The position numbers and the translations under genes are program-made. A stretch of 48,301 nucleotides of DNA from positions 1-48,301 of the forward strand of contig NZ_JAKIHL010000028.1 of NCBI RefSeq assembly GCF_021608135.1, written 5' to 3'. This DNA is from Microaerobacter geothermalis (GTDB lineage: Bacteria > Bacillota > Bacilli > DSM-22679). Under the pieces are notes generated by a model. The model worked only from the letters and a program-made list of their open reading frames with translations. It was not told where the DNA came from and did no database searches. Positions 8,714 to 17,277 of the stretch are shown here, one piece after another. Each line of letters starts with the position of its first letter. Within the stretch, counting starts at the first letter, position 1.

Positions 8714-10135
8714 TTAGCCGTGGATCGCTTTGCCTTCAACTGCAAGTGCTGCTTCACCCACAGCTTCTGACAGGGTAGGATGGGGATGGATGGTATTGGC
8801 CACCTCCCAGGGGGTGGCATCCAAAACCCTTGCCAAAGTTCCCTCTGATATCAAATCTGTGACATGGGGTCCTATCATATGAATTCCTAATAAATCATTT
8901 GTTTTTGCATCCACAACCATTTTGATAAACCCATCAGGTTGACCAAAGACTAAAGCTTTTCCGTTAGCACGGAAATTAAATTTTCCAGTTTTTACTTGAT
9001 ATCCCTTCTCTTTCGCTTCAGCCTCAGTCAGTCCGACACTGGCCACCTCTGGTCTGCAGTAGGTTGCTTTGGGAACCATGGTATAATTTAGAGGATGGGG
9101 GTTTTGTCCAGCCATATGTTCTACGGCGATGATTCCTTCATGTGAAGCAACGTGGGCCAATTGAAGGCCTCCGATCACATCTCCAATCGCATAAATGTGA
9201 GATTCCGCCGTTTGATAGTATTCATTCACTTTTATAATCCCTTTTTCAACCACAATTTCTGTACTTTCCAGTCCAATGTTATCAACAACCGCCTCCCGGC
9301 CTACAGAAACGAGAATTTTTTCTGCAGTAAATTGGACCCTTTCTCCATTCTTTTCAGCCTCTATCAAAATCCCACCAGTTCCCTTTTTCAAGGTATCGGG
9401 AAGAATTCTCGCACTGGTATGAACGGAAATTTTCCGTTTCTTGAAGATCCGAGCAAGTTCTCTACTGATTTCCTCATCTTCAAAAGGGAGGATCCGATCT
9501 GCATATTCAACAACAGTTACCTCAACACCAAAATCGTTTAGTAAAGAGGCCCATTCCACACCGATCACACCGCCGCCCACAATTACAATAGATTTCGGCA
9601 GTTTTTCAAATTGAAGGGCTTCATCACTTGTTAGCACATACTCACCGTCTATCGTCAATCCAGGCAAGGTTTTTGGACGGGAACCGGTGGCAATGATCAC
9701 TTGTTTCGGATTCAAGATTTCCTGTTCTCCATCCTTTGTTTCCACCCGTACAGCACCGGCCCTGGGCGAAAAAATAGACGGTCCCATCAATCGGCCAATT
9801 CCTTCATACACCTTTATTTTCCCCTGTTTCATCAGGTGTTGGACACCTTTATAGAGTTGGTCTACGATTTTGTTTTTTCTTTGCTGTACTTTTAGAAAGT
9901 CATATCCAAGGCCTTGAGTAGTAATTCCATAAGCTTCGCTATCTTTTAATGTATGATAAACTTCTGCACTCCTAAGTAATGCTTTACTAGGGATACAACC
10001 CTTATGCAAACATGTTCCTCCCAATTTATCTTTTTCTACCACAGCAACCTGTAATCCAAGCTGTGCAGCCTTTACGGCAGCCACATATCCCCCAGGACCC
10101 CCTCCGATAATCACTAAATCCAATTCTTCTACCAT
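8714..10135 (-). CDS. lpdV: Dihydrolipoyl dehydrogenase (E3) of the branched-chain complex
   Basis: 473-aa flavoprotein that reoxidises the lipoyl groups of BkdB with NAD+. The FAD motif IIGGGPGGYVAA (9-20), redox-active cysteines C42 and C47 (GGTCLHKGCIPSK), a second nucleotide-binding motif VIVGGGVIGVEWAS, and the HPHPTLSEAVGEAA tail with the catalytic His-Glu pair are all visible. I chose ATG 10135 because AAGGGAG sits 8 nt ahead of it; an upstream in-frame start at 10168 has no such site. A terminator and a repeat separate it from the vor genes upstream. Confidence 0.95.
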   Translation of the reverse strand: MVEELDLVIIGGGPGGYVAAVKAAQLGLQVAVVEKDKLGGTCLHKGCIPSKALLRSAEVYHTLKDSEAYGITTQGLGYDFLKVQQRKNKIVDQLYKGVQHLMKQGKIKVYEGIGRLMGPSIFSPRAGAVRVETKDGEQEILNPKQVIIATGSRPKTLPGLTIDGEYVLTSDEALQFEKLPKSIVIVGGGVIGVEWASLLNDFGVEVTVVEYADRILPFEDEEISRELARIFKKRKISVHTSARILPDTLKKGTGGILIEAEKNGERVQFTAEKILVSVGREAVVDNIGLESTEIVVEKGIIKVNEYYQTAESHIYAIGDVIGGLQLAHVASHEGIIAVEHMAGQNPHPLNYTMVPKATYCRPEVASVGLTEAEAKEKGYQVKTGKFNFRANGKALVFGQPDGFIKMVVDAKTNDLLGIHMIGPHVTDLISEGTLARVLDATPWEVANTIHPHPTLSEAVGEAALAVEGKAIHG

Positions 10136-10228
10136 CTTTCTGTCTCCCTTCTCTATAAACAATTTCACCAGCTATTATATCGAATAATTTTCCCACCTTG
10201 GATAAGATTAAACATAATTACAAACGGT

Positions 10229-10284
10229 ACCTTCAAAAACATCTGGGTATTTCAGTGATGGAGTCAGTTTGAGGGCTAATTCCC
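10229..10284 (+). repeat. Dispersed palindromic element, core copy B
   Basis: This ~55-bp stretch (CTTCAAAAACATCTGGGTAT ... GTCAGTTTGAGGGCTAATTC) matches the core of copies A and E nearly base for base. Outer arms are missing. It lies between lpdV and the vor gamma gene. Apart from this and the terminator at 10326, the 10136-10381 gap shows only an AT-rich leader with an isolated TATAAT on the minus strand at 10177-10182, which lacks a good -35 box. Confidence 0.75.
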
Positions 10285-10325
10285 TCCTTTTCAAGTTAAA
10301 TCAAAAGTAAATTGGGTTATAGAGG

Positions 10326-10350
10326 AAAAGGTCGACACATACTGCCGACC
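10326..10350 (-). terminator. Probable terminator after the vor genes
   Basis: On the minus strand GGTCGGCA pairs with TGTCGACC (one G-U) around a 5-nt loop, followed by TTTTCC. It would separate ptb-to-vor transcription from lpdV-bkdB, or reduce read-through. Confidence 0.6.
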
Positions 10351-10381
10351 AACCCCATCACATGATTATTTTAGAAGCCTC

Positions 10382-10945
10382 CTAAACAGCAGGAATATGC
10401 TTCGACTGCTCTTTATATAGAAGCATCCCTTTTTCCAGTGCCAATTGATTAACAGAAAGCAGATGGTGGTGCCTTTTGGGAAGAACTTTTTTTAGAGCTT
10501 CCATCAACGTCTCGATGGTAAATACTTGCGTCATTTCGATGAAGGCCCCCAATAAAACCATATTGGCAACCCTTCCATTTCCTAACTCATTGGCAATTTC
10601 ATTGGCATTTATTTCAATAACCTGAATATCTGTCCTGTTAGATTTACGATTAACCAATGAGGTATTTATAATAAGGGTCCCCCCCGGTGTTACTGTGGGT
10701 TCAAATTTATCAAAGGATGGATTATTAAGAACAATCGCTGTGGTTGGATTTGTTACTACCGGTGCCCCCACCTGATCATCGGTAATAATCACAGAACAGT
10801 TGGCGGTTCCTCCCCTTTGCTCCGGCCCATATGAAGGTAGCCAAGAAACATTGTAACCTTCCATCATCCCCGCATAGGTGACCAGTTGTCCCATGGACAT
10901 CACCCCTTGGCCTCCAAAACCGGCAAAAATTAATTCATGTAGCAC
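10382..10945 (-). CDS. 2-oxoacid:ferredoxin oxidoreductase gamma subunit (VOR/KOR type)
   Basis: 187-aa catalytic-domain gamma subunit of a 2-oxoacid:ferredoxin oxidoreductase; it begins LIFAGFGGQGVMSMGQ, the family's glycine-rich signature. GTG start directly after the beta-subunit stop codon TAG, with GGGGGTGG as ribosome-binding site. With alpha, beta and delta genes just upstream it completes a four-subunit enzyme. Neighbouring ptb, bcd, buk and bkdR genes point to branched-chain 2-oxoacids (VOR) rather than 2-oxoglutarate, but substrate cannot be read from sequence. Confidence 0.9.
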   Translation of the reverse strand: MLHELIFAGFGGQGVMSMGQLVTYAGMMEGYNVSWLPSYGPEQRGGTANCSVIITDDQVGAPVVTNPTTAIVLNNPSFDKFEPTVTPGGTLIINTSLVNRKSNRTDIQVIEINANEIANELGNGRVANMVLLGAFIEMTQVFTIETLMEALKKVLPKRHHHLLSVNQLALEKGMLLYKEQSKHIPAV

Positions 10946-11704
10946 CTATTCCACCCCCTGCATTTGCTTAAAGACTCCCAGAGGGTAAACCGGCACCATA
11001 TTTTCCTTTACCCACTCTAATGACTCAACAGGATCATACCCCCAGTTTGTGGGACAGGTTGAAAGAACTTCAACCATGGAAAAACCCAATTCCCTCTTCT
11101 GGGTTTCAAAGGCCCTTTGAATCGCTTTTTTAGTGGACCGCAAATGTTTAATATCATGGGTGGAAACCCGTTCAATGTAGGCAACACTATCCAAAGTTGC
11201 CAGCATTTCTGACATTCGAATGGGTGATCCCTGCTTGTTGGCCATACGCCCGTCAGGGGTGGTTGTTGTTTTTTGGCCAACCAGGGTTGTCGGAGCCATT
11301 TGCCCTCCGGTCATACCATAAATCGCATTATTTATAAATATGACTGTAATATTTTCTCCCCTGGCGGCAGCATGGATAATTTCACCCATACCAATGGATG
11401 CCAGGTCACCGTCCCCCTGATAGGTAAAAACCATCCGGTCAGGCAGTACTCTTTTTATACCGGTTGCAACGGCAGGAGCCCGTCCATGGGGTGCCTGAGT
11501 CATGTCACAGTTAAAATACTCGTAGGAAAGAACTGAGCAACCTACTGAAGCCACTCCTATAGTCTCTTCCAACACGTCCATTTCTTCCAGTACCTCTGCA
11601 ACCATACGATGGATAATTCCATGGGTACATCCCGGGCAATAGTGAGTGATTTTGTCTGTTAAGCCTTCTGTCTTTTTAAATACCTGCTGCATTTCTAAGC
11701 TCAT
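10946..11704 (-). CDS. 2-oxoacid:ferredoxin oxidoreductase beta subunit (ThDP-binding)
   Basis: 252-aa beta subunit carrying thiamine diphosphate. Visible are HYCPGCTHG near residue 18 and VGCS near 54 (cysteines suited to the beta-subunit [4Fe-4S] cluster), and GDGDLASIGMGE ... INNAIYGMTGGQ for ThDP/Mg binding. Its ATG overlaps the alpha-subunit stop (ATGA), after GGGAGGTG, so the two are translationally coupled. It resembles the KorB/VorA class. Confidence 0.92.
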   Translation of the reverse strand: MSLEMQQVFKKTEGLTDKITHYCPGCTHGIIHRMVAEVLEEMDVLEETIGVASVGCSVLSYEYFNCDMTQAPHGRAPAVATGIKRVLPDRMVFTYQGDGDLASIGMGEIIHAAARGENITVIFINNAIYGMTGGQMAPTTLVGQKTTTTPDGRMANKQGSPIRMSEMLATLDSVAYIERVSTHDIKHLRSTKKAIQRAFETQKRELGFSMVEVLSTCPTNWGYDPVESLEWVKENMVPVYPLGVFKQMQGVE

Positions 11705-12765
11705 ACAAGAACACCTCCCAGGATTTCTTCTATGGTTTTCATGATGGCTTCTTGCGTTGGAACCATTCCACCGGCTCTACCATGAAAATATACCGGTTTT
11801 TTTCCGTTAACAGCCAACCGGACATCTTCGACCATTTGACCCGTGCTCATTTCCACGCTAAGATAAGCCTTTGCATGTTGAAGGGTATCTTCAAAGGGTT
11901 TAGTCGGAAATGGCCAGAGGCTTATTGGCCGGATAAGACCAATTTTAAGTCCATTGGCCCTTCCTTTATTCACCACATTTCTAACAATTCTTGCCATAGT
12001 CCCGTATGCGACACAAATGACTTCTGCATCATCCGTGAGAAAGGTCTCATAACGGACTTCATTTTCAGCAATCTTTTTAAATTTCGCATCCAAACGTTCA
12101 TTGTGCTTCTCCAGTTCTGCAGGATCCAAAAACAGAGATGTGATGGTTCGAGGTGCTCCATCCCCCCGTGTTCCTGTTGTGGCCCAATCCTTTGGAGGCA
12201 AGTCTCTCTTTGGACGATCGATAAATTCAACGGGCTCCATCATTTGACCTAGCATTCCATCTCCCAAAATCATCACAGGGGTGCGATACTGATCGGCAAT
12301 ATCAAATGCTTCTCCCATCAAATTAACCATCTCCTGAAGGGTGGCAGGTGCCAAAACAGGTAGACGATAATCTCCATGCCCCCCACCTTTTACCGCTTGA
12401 AAATAGTCTGATTGGGCAGGCTGGATGCTTCCGAGACCCGGGCCTCCGCGAACCATATTGCAAATTACGGCAGGCAATTCAGAACCCGCCATATAGGAAA
12501 TTCCTTCCTGCATCAAACTGATTCCTGGACTGGAAGATGAAGTCATTACCCTTACTCCTGCACTGGCGGCACCATATACCATATTGATGGCAGCCACTTC
12601 ACTTTCTGCCTGAACAAAGGCTCCCCCCACTTCCGGCAAACGGCGAGCCATATAAGCGACCAATTCATTTTGCGGAGTGATTGGATATCCAAAAAAATAT
12701 TTGCAACCGGCATGAATGGCTGCTTCCCCAAGCACTTCATTCCCCTTCATTAACATTTTCCCCAT
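11701..12765 (-). CDS. vorB: 2-oxoacid:ferredoxin oxidoreductase alpha subunit (VorB/KorA-like)
   Basis: 354-aa alpha subunit. The N-terminal pyrimidine-binding domain has FFGYPITPQNE and AESEVAAINMVYGAA, then TSSSSPGISLMQEG and RGGPGLGS; the C-terminal half is the transketolase C-domain. Length fits the four-subunit VOR/KOR class, where gamma is separate. The ATG follows GGGGAGG. The enzyme would oxidise branched 2-oxoacids to acyl-CoA and CO2, reducing ferredoxin. The symbol follows the common annotation of this family and does not prove the substrate. Confidence 0.9.
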   Translation of the reverse strand: MGKMLMKGNEVLGEAAIHAGCKYFFGYPITPQNELVAYMARRLPEVGGAFVQAESEVAAINMVYGAASAGVRVMTSSSSPGISLMQEGISYMAGSELPAVICNMVRGGPGLGSIQPAQSDYFQAVKGGGHGDYRLPVLAPATLQEMVNLMGEAFDIADQYRTPVMILGDGMLGQMMEPVEFIDRPKRDLPPKDWATTGTRGDGAPRTITSLFLDPAELEKHNERLDAKFKKIAENEVRYETFLTDDAEVICVAYGTMARIVRNVVNKGRANGLKIGLIRPISLWPFPTKPFEDTLQHAKAYLSVEMSTGQMVEDVRLAVNGKKPVYFHGRAGGMVPTQEAIMKTIEEILGGVLV

Positions 12766-12794
12766 AGTCTCAAACCTCCCCTTATTTGTCCAAC

Positions 12795-13031
12795 CTAAGC
12801 TGTCACTCTATTTTTTACCGGACGGAAGACACTAATGACGCTATCAGGGCACACCATGGCACAAAATGTACAGGAAATACATTTTTCTTGTTCTATGACC
12901 TGTGCTGGATGGTAACCCTTTCCGTTGATTTGAGCTGACAAAGAAATGATACCCTTTGGACAAACAGAAACACAGAGGCCGCAACCTTTACATAGTTCTT
13001 CATTAAATATTACTCTTGGTTCAACCATCAT
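12795..13031 (-). CDS. 2-oxoacid:ferredoxin oxidoreductase delta subunit (2[4Fe-4S] ferredoxin)
   Basis: 78-aa ferredoxin-type subunit with two complete CxxCxxCxxxCP motifs, CKGCGLCVSVCP (about 14-25) and CISCTFCAMVCP (about 51-62). It passes electrons from the ThDP site to external ferredoxin. The start follows GGGAGGGGTG; a second ATG directly after the first is equally possible. It leads the vor set, 29 nt before the alpha subunit. Confidence 0.92.
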   Translation of the reverse strand: MMVEPRVIFNEELCKGCGLCVSVCPKGIISLSAQINGKGYHPAQVIEQEKCISCTFCAMVCPDSVISVFRPVKNRVTA

Positions 13032-13056
13032 GTTTCACCCCTCCCTTATATTTTGG

Positions 13057-13749
13057 TTATTCCCAAGGCAGCTTCATATAACGATTCAGTAAAAACCAGA
13101 CATGATCCGGATACTTCGCCTCAATTTTATCTATAAAATATGAAGTAGCACAATTAAAGCACAAAGGAATCGCAAGCTGTTTAGCTGCTCTTTCAGTAAT
13201 TTCCAGTCCCTTCTCAATATCCTGAAGAGAGGTTTCCGTTCCCAGATTCGTATTGTTCACAAGGCCAGTAATTTTTAGCCTTAGGTTATTTTCTATTGCG
13301 GCAATCGTAAGACCAATCCCTTCCACAGTATTAACATAAGGGCGGGTCGTATTGACGATGAACAATACTTCCGGTTTGCTGGGCTTTAATAGTTGTGCAT
13401 ACTGACCAGCAGCAAGCGCTCCGTCCTTGTCACCACCCACATCAATGATTAATCGGTAGTTTTCGTTAGATATATAATGATAAATTTCACCGGATACGAC
13501 AGGAAGGTCAGCGGTGGCAATTTCTCCCTTTGGAGCAATAACCTCAATCCCTTCCTGTTGAAATGCCTGATTCACTTCCCGGGAGCGGAAATAAGGATTG
13601 ATCACATCTAAATCAGCAATAGCCACCTGGCTTCCGCCTTTTTTTTCAGCAAAAGCAAGATTGATGGATAATTCCGTTTTTCCGCTGCCATAGTGACCCG
13701 TGATAACAATGATACGAGACTTGAAATCTTCCAACCTATTTATCCTCAT
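13057..13749 (-). CDS. P-loop ATPase (MinD/CobB-like) between buk and vor genes
   Basis: 230-aa SIMIBI-type nucleotide-binding protein of unknown role. Walker A is GHYGSGKTE (about 16-24), followed by [16 protein letters not shown] (switch-like), a DVGGDKDG Walker B/switch II region, VNNTNLG as a possible base-recognition motif, and a CFNC pair near residue 196. I chose ATG 13749, which overlaps the end of buk by 14 nt; a longer form from 13851 would lie wholly inside buk. Its place in the operon suggests a service role for the iron-sulfur oxidoreductase (assembly or activation), which is inference. No membrane segment is seen. Confidence 0.75.
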   Translation of the reverse strand: MRINRLEDFKSRIIVITGHYGSGKTELSINLAFAEKKGGSQVAIADLDVINPYFRSREVNQAFQQEGIEVIAPKGEIATADLPVVSGEIYHYISNENYRLIIDVGGDKDGALAAGQYAQLLKPSKPEVLFIVNTTRPYVNTVEGIGLTIAAIENNLRLKITGLVNNTNLGTETSLQDIEKGLEITERAAKQLAIPLCFNCATSYFIDKIEAKYPDHVWFLLNRYMKLPWE

Positions 13750-14824
13750 GCGGATACTCTTTCTCCTCTTCTTCCCCTCGCAAAACTCTAAGTCCCCCTT
13801 CGGCAAGGGCTTGAAGTTCGTTTTCCCCAGGGTAAATTTTGACCGGAGCAATCCAGGTTATACGCTTACTGATCATGTCGGTAAAAAGCTTGCCATAGGC
13901 CAAACCTCCGGTTAAGATGATGGCATCAACCTGACCTTCCAAAACTGCCGCATTGGCACCGATCTCTTTTGCCACTTGATAAGCCATGGCATCATAGACT
14001 AATTTCGCTTTTTCATTGCCCTGTTCAATCATCTTCTCTACTTCACGTGCATCATTTGTTCCGAGATATCCTACCAGTCCGCCCTTTCCAACCAGCAGTT
14101 TCATAATTTCACTGGCAAAATATTTCCCGGAAAAACTTAATTGAACCAGATCCCCAATTGGGATGGTTCCTGCCCTTTCAGGAGAAAAAGGGCCTTCCCC
14201 ATGCAGGCCGTTATTCACGTCAATAACCCTGCCCTTTCGATGGGCTCCAACCGTAATGCCGCCTCCCAGATGAACCACAATGAAATTTACTTCCTCATAG
14301 GTTCTTCCCATGTCATTAGCCGCTCTTCTGGCAACTGCCTTTTGATTTAGGGCATGAAATATACTTTTTCTCTCGATTTCGGGAACTCCTGAGATACGTG
14401 CTACTGGATCCATTTCATCGACAACCACAGGATCGACGATATAAGCAGGAATATTTAATTGGGAAGCGATTTCAAAAGCAATGATTCCTCCAAGATTGGA
14501 AGCATGTTCACCATATTTTCCAGACCGCAAGTCTTCAAGCATCGGTTGATTGACCCGATAAGTGCCGCCTGGAATCGGTCTTAAAACTCCGCCCCGCCCA
14601 ACTACGGCAGATAACTTTGTGATGTTCATTTCATTTTTGTTTAACGTTTCCAGTATGGTTTGCTTTCTGAACTGATACTGATCGATTATCCTGGAAAATC
14701 GATTGATCTCATCAGTGCTGTGTCTGATGGTCTCCTCAAAAACGGACTTTTCATTATCATAGATGCCTATTTTTGTGGATGTGGATCCGGGATTGATGAC
14801 CAACAAACGATATTCTTTTTGCAC
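13736..14824 (-). CDS. buk: Butyrate kinase (branched-chain acyl kinase)
   Basis: 362-aa ASKHA-fold kinase. It begins [19 protein letters not shown], the phosphate-binding motif of acetate/butyrate kinases, and has [13 protein letters not shown] and [10 protein letters not shown] later. It makes ATP from butyryl-, isobutyryl- or isovaleryl-phosphate produced by Ptb. GTG start with GGAGTG ahead. Its 3' end overlaps the ATPase gene. Confidence 0.95.
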   Translation of the reverse strand: MQKEYRLLVINPGSTSTKIGIYDNEKSVFEETIRHSTDEINRFSRIIDQYQFRKQTILETLNKNEMNITKLSAVVGRGGVLRPIPGGTYRVNQPMLEDLRSGKYGEHASNLGGIIAFEIASQLNIPAYIVDPVVVDEMDPVARISGVPEIERKSIFHALNQKAVARRAANDMGRTYEEVNFIVVHLGGGITVGAHRKGRVIDVNNGLHGEGPFSPERAGTIPIGDLVQLSFSGKYFASEIMKLLVGKGGLVGYLGTNDAREVEKMIEQGNEKAKLVYDAMAYQVAKEIGANAAVLEGQVDAIILTGGLAYGKLFTDMISKRITWIAPVKIYPGENELQALAEGGLRVLRGEEEEKEYPHEDK

Positions 14825-14900
14825 AGGTTACACTCCATTCTATTCATTCCTATCCCTTTATGAGCAAACTCCATAGCTTATTTTACTGAAGAAGGTTCCG

Positions 14901-15995
14901 TTATCGGCTGAGAATACTCTTTCCATTCGTTAAGAATGTTGAACGATAAGAATTTCGAGCCTTCTCAATTCTTTCTTCAGCCATGCGGTCTGCTGCCTTG
15001 TAAGTGGGTATGTGATCCCTCTTACTGATTTCAAAGACCTTCGCCACATTGTCATAAATCGATTCTACTTTTTTCATGGCTCTCTCTCTGTTATATCCTT
15101 GCAATTCGTCTGCCACATTGATTACTCCTCCTGCATTAATCACATAATCCGGAGCATAAACAATTCCCATTTCATGCAAGGCATCCCCATGACGCTCTTC
15201 TTTTAACTGATTGTTGGCAGCACCAGCGATGACCTTAGCCTTTAATTGAGGAATGGTCTCATCATTGATAACGGCACCCAATGCACAGGGGGAAAAGATA
15301 TCGCATTCTTGACCATATATTTCGTTAGGAGCAACCGCTTTGGCACCAAATTCTTCAACGGCCCTCTGCACAGCATCTTGGTTAATATCTGTTACAATTA
15401 ATTTAGCACCTTCTTCATGGAGATGACGGCAAAGGTTATAAGCAACATTCCCAACTCCTTGAATAGCAATGGTTAGTCCTTTCAAATCGTCTGTTCCAAA
15501 AGCTTCCTTTGCTGCGGCTTTCATTCCACGATACACTCCATAAGCTGTAACCGGAGAAGGATTGCCTGAACTTCCAAAGGCCGGGGAAATTCCGGTTACA
15601 TAATCTGTTTCCATATGAATCAGATCCATATCAGCCACCGTTGTTCCCACATCTTCAGCCGTGATATATCTTCCATTTAGACCTTGAATGTATCGGCCAA
15701 AGGCCCTAAACATTTCCTCATTTTTGTCCTTTCTTGGATCGCCAATGATAACGGTTTTGCCCCCTCCGAGGTTAAGACCAGCCGCTGCATTTTTGTACGT
15801 CATTCCTCTGGCCAAACGTAAAGCGTCAATAATGGCATCTTCCTCTGTATCGTAAGTCCACATTCTGGTTCCTCCCAAAGCCGGACCCAGAGTGGTATCA
15901 TGAATGGCAATGATCGCTTTTAATCCCGAGGTTTTATCCTGACAAAACACTAGTTGCTCATAATCATATTTTTCCATGTATTCAAAGATTTTCAT
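14901..15995 (-). CDS. bcd: Leucine (branched-chain amino acid) dehydrogenase
   Basis: 364-aa Glu/Leu/Phe/Val dehydrogenase that deaminates leucine, valine and isoleucine to 2-oxoacids with NAD+. Visible are [11 protein letters not shown] (substrate pocket), [11 protein letters not shown] with the catalytic lysine near residue 80, [12 protein letters not shown], and the NAD motif [11 protein letters not shown] near 180. It supplies the substrates for both BKDH and the ferredoxin enzyme in the same cluster. Length is typical. Confidence 0.96.
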   Translation of the reverse strand: MKIFEYMEKYDYEQLVFCQDKTSGLKAIIAIHDTTLGPALGGTRMWTYDTEEDAIIDALRLARGMTYKNAAAGLNLGGGKTVIIGDPRKDKNEEMFRAFGRYIQGLNGRYITAEDVGTTVADMDLIHMETDYVTGISPAFGSSGNPSPVTAYGVYRGMKAAAKEAFGTDDLKGLTIAIQGVGNVAYNLCRHLHEEGAKLIVTDINQDAVQRAVEEFGAKAVAPNEIYGQECDIFSPCALGAVINDETIPQLKAKVIAGAANNQLKEERHGDALHEMGIVYAPDYVINAGGVINVADELQGYNRERAMKKVESIYDNVAKVFEISKRDHIPTYKAADRMAEERIEKARNSYRSTFLTNGKSILSR

Positions 15996-16035
15996 AGTTT
16001 TCCTCCTACATCACTCAAGTTTTTGCTCCAATTTT

Positions 16036-16965
16036 TTAAGATCCATTATCATTTGAGGACATATATTGCGCCGTTAAAACTGCTAAAGCAATGGAATAAA
16101 GCTTGGCTTCATGGCTGTCAGCCCTAGAAGTCAGCACGACAGGTGCTTTTGCCCCAACCACAAGGGCAGCTAATTTTGCTCTGGCAAAATAAACCAGGGA
16201 TTTGTAAAGAACATTTCCTACTTCAATATTGGGAACCACTAGTATATCGGCTAATCCAGCCACCTGACTTTGAATTCCTTTATGTCTGGCAGCTTCAAGG
16301 GATATAGCATTATCAAGTGCCAAAGGACCATCAATTGTCGCTCCCTTAATCTGCCCCCGCTCAGCCATTTTGGAAAGCAGAGCAGCTTCCACCGTTGCAG
16401 GCATTTCAGGATTAACAACTTCGACAGCAGCAATGGGAGCAACTTTCGGCTGAGTGATTCCTATGGCATTTGCCACATCAACAGAATTGCGAATAATTTC
16501 TGCTTTTGTCTGTAGGTCTGGGGAAATATTCATGGCAGCATCTGTTACAAAGAACAGCCGATTAAAGCCATCCACCTCAAAAACTGCGACATGGCTGAGC
16601 ACATTACCTGTTCTTAGACCGCCTTCCTTGTTTAAAATTGCCTTTAGTATGGTGGATGTTGGAACCAACCCTTTCATCACCACATCCGCTTCTCCATCCC
16701 GGACAGCAGCAACAGCCAATTTGCACGATTCTGCAAGATCTTTCGCATCTTTTATAACGGATTCTTTAAGTTCAAACTGATGGGAACAGACCATATCTTC
16801 GATGGCTTTCTTATCACCAAACAGAAGAAAATTGGCAATTCCCATACGCACCGCTTCCTCCACCGCTTTTAACACTTCAACATCCTCAGCAGCAGCTACT
16901 GCAATAGTAAGGGATGGTCTATCCCTTGCCGTACCCAATAATTGTGCCAGATTTTTCAAAACCAT
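16036..16965 (-). CDS. ptb: Phosphate butyryltransferase
   Basis: 309-aa phosphotransacylase that converts (branched) acyl-CoA plus phosphate to acyl-phosphate. Family features include MKGLVPTSTILKAILNKEGG (about 98-117), FVTDAAMNISPDLQTK and DGPLALDNAIS. It is the first gene of the sigma-54-controlled cluster. The start is not certain: a GTG, an ATG (chosen) and a TTG lie within 9 nt downstream of GAAAGG. Confidence 0.95.
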   Translation of the reverse strand: MVLKNLAQLLGTARDRPSLTIAVAAAEDVEVLKAVEEAVRMGIANFLLFGDKKAIEDMVCSHQFELKESVIKDAKDLAESCKLAVAAVRDGEADVVMKGLVPTSTILKAILNKEGGLRTGNVLSHVAVFEVDGFNRLFFVTDAAMNISPDLQTKAEIIRNSVDVANAIGITQPKVAPIAAVEVVNPEMPATVEAALLSKMAERGQIKGATIDGPLALDNAISLEAARHKGIQSQVAGLADILVVPNIEVGNVLYKSLVYFARAKLAALVVGAKAPVVLTSRADSHEAKLYSIALAVLTAQYMSSNDNGS

Positions 16966-17029
16966 CACCTTTCTTTATCAGTTTCACTTCGAATTAGTGT
17001 TTGCTGAAGTGCTTTCACCTATGTACTTA

Positions 17030-17045
17030 TGCAAGCATCATGCCA
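17030..17045 (-). promoter_or_regulatory. Sigma-54 (SigL) promoter for the ptb-bcd-buk-vor/bkd cluster
   Basis: On the minus strand TGGCATGATGCTTGCA fits the -24/-12 consensus TGGCAC-N5-TTGCW with one mismatch and exact spacing. It lies 65 bp before the ptb start and predicts transcription from about 17018. The gene just upstream encodes BkdR, a sigma-54 activator; in B. subtilis the same operon is SigL- and BkdR-dependent. Confidence 0.88.
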
Positions 17046-17102
17046 AAACGAACAGATTGAAAACGCTTTATTTCATTTGAACTTTCCTATTATAAATATA
17101 AG

Positions 17103-17142
17103 AAGTATGCAAATAATTGCTTTGTCATGCATACTTTTGCAT
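17103..17142. promoter_or_regulatory. Dyad sites upstream of the sigma-54 promoter (candidate BkdR enhancer)
   Basis: AAGTATGCA (17103-17111) and TGCATACTT (17128-17136) form a perfect 9-bp inverted repeat, overlapped by ATGCA-N6-TGCAT (17127-17142). They lie about 60-100 bp upstream of the -24 element, where sigma-54 activators bind. Binding by BkdR is inferred. Confidence 0.6.
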
Positions 17143-17172
17143 GAAAAAAAATTCATATCGAATAGGTCGAGC

Positions 17173-17277
17173 TAAAAAATTCACTAAGGACGGCCTTTGA
17201 GTTCGTACTCAGCACAAAGACTAAAGAATGGAAATTAGCCTTCTAACTGGTTCATCTTTTAAGTACCCAGATGTTAA
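17173..17277 (-). repeat. Dispersed palindromic element, half copy C at the bkdR stop codon
   Basis: Read on the minus strand, this matches copies A and E from AACATCTGGGTA through GAAGGCTAATTTCCATTCT to GAGTACGAACTCAAAGGCCG and TCCTTAGTGAATT. The 5' arm is missing: the match begins exactly at the TAA stop of bkdR, so the stop codon lies at the element's edge. Confidence 0.75.

Noticed and set aside
13750-13851. N-terminal extension of the P-loop ATPase inside buk
   Set aside because: These codons lie wholly within the buk frame and give a basic, non-homologous leader; ATG 13749 gives the expected start just ahead of the Walker A strand.
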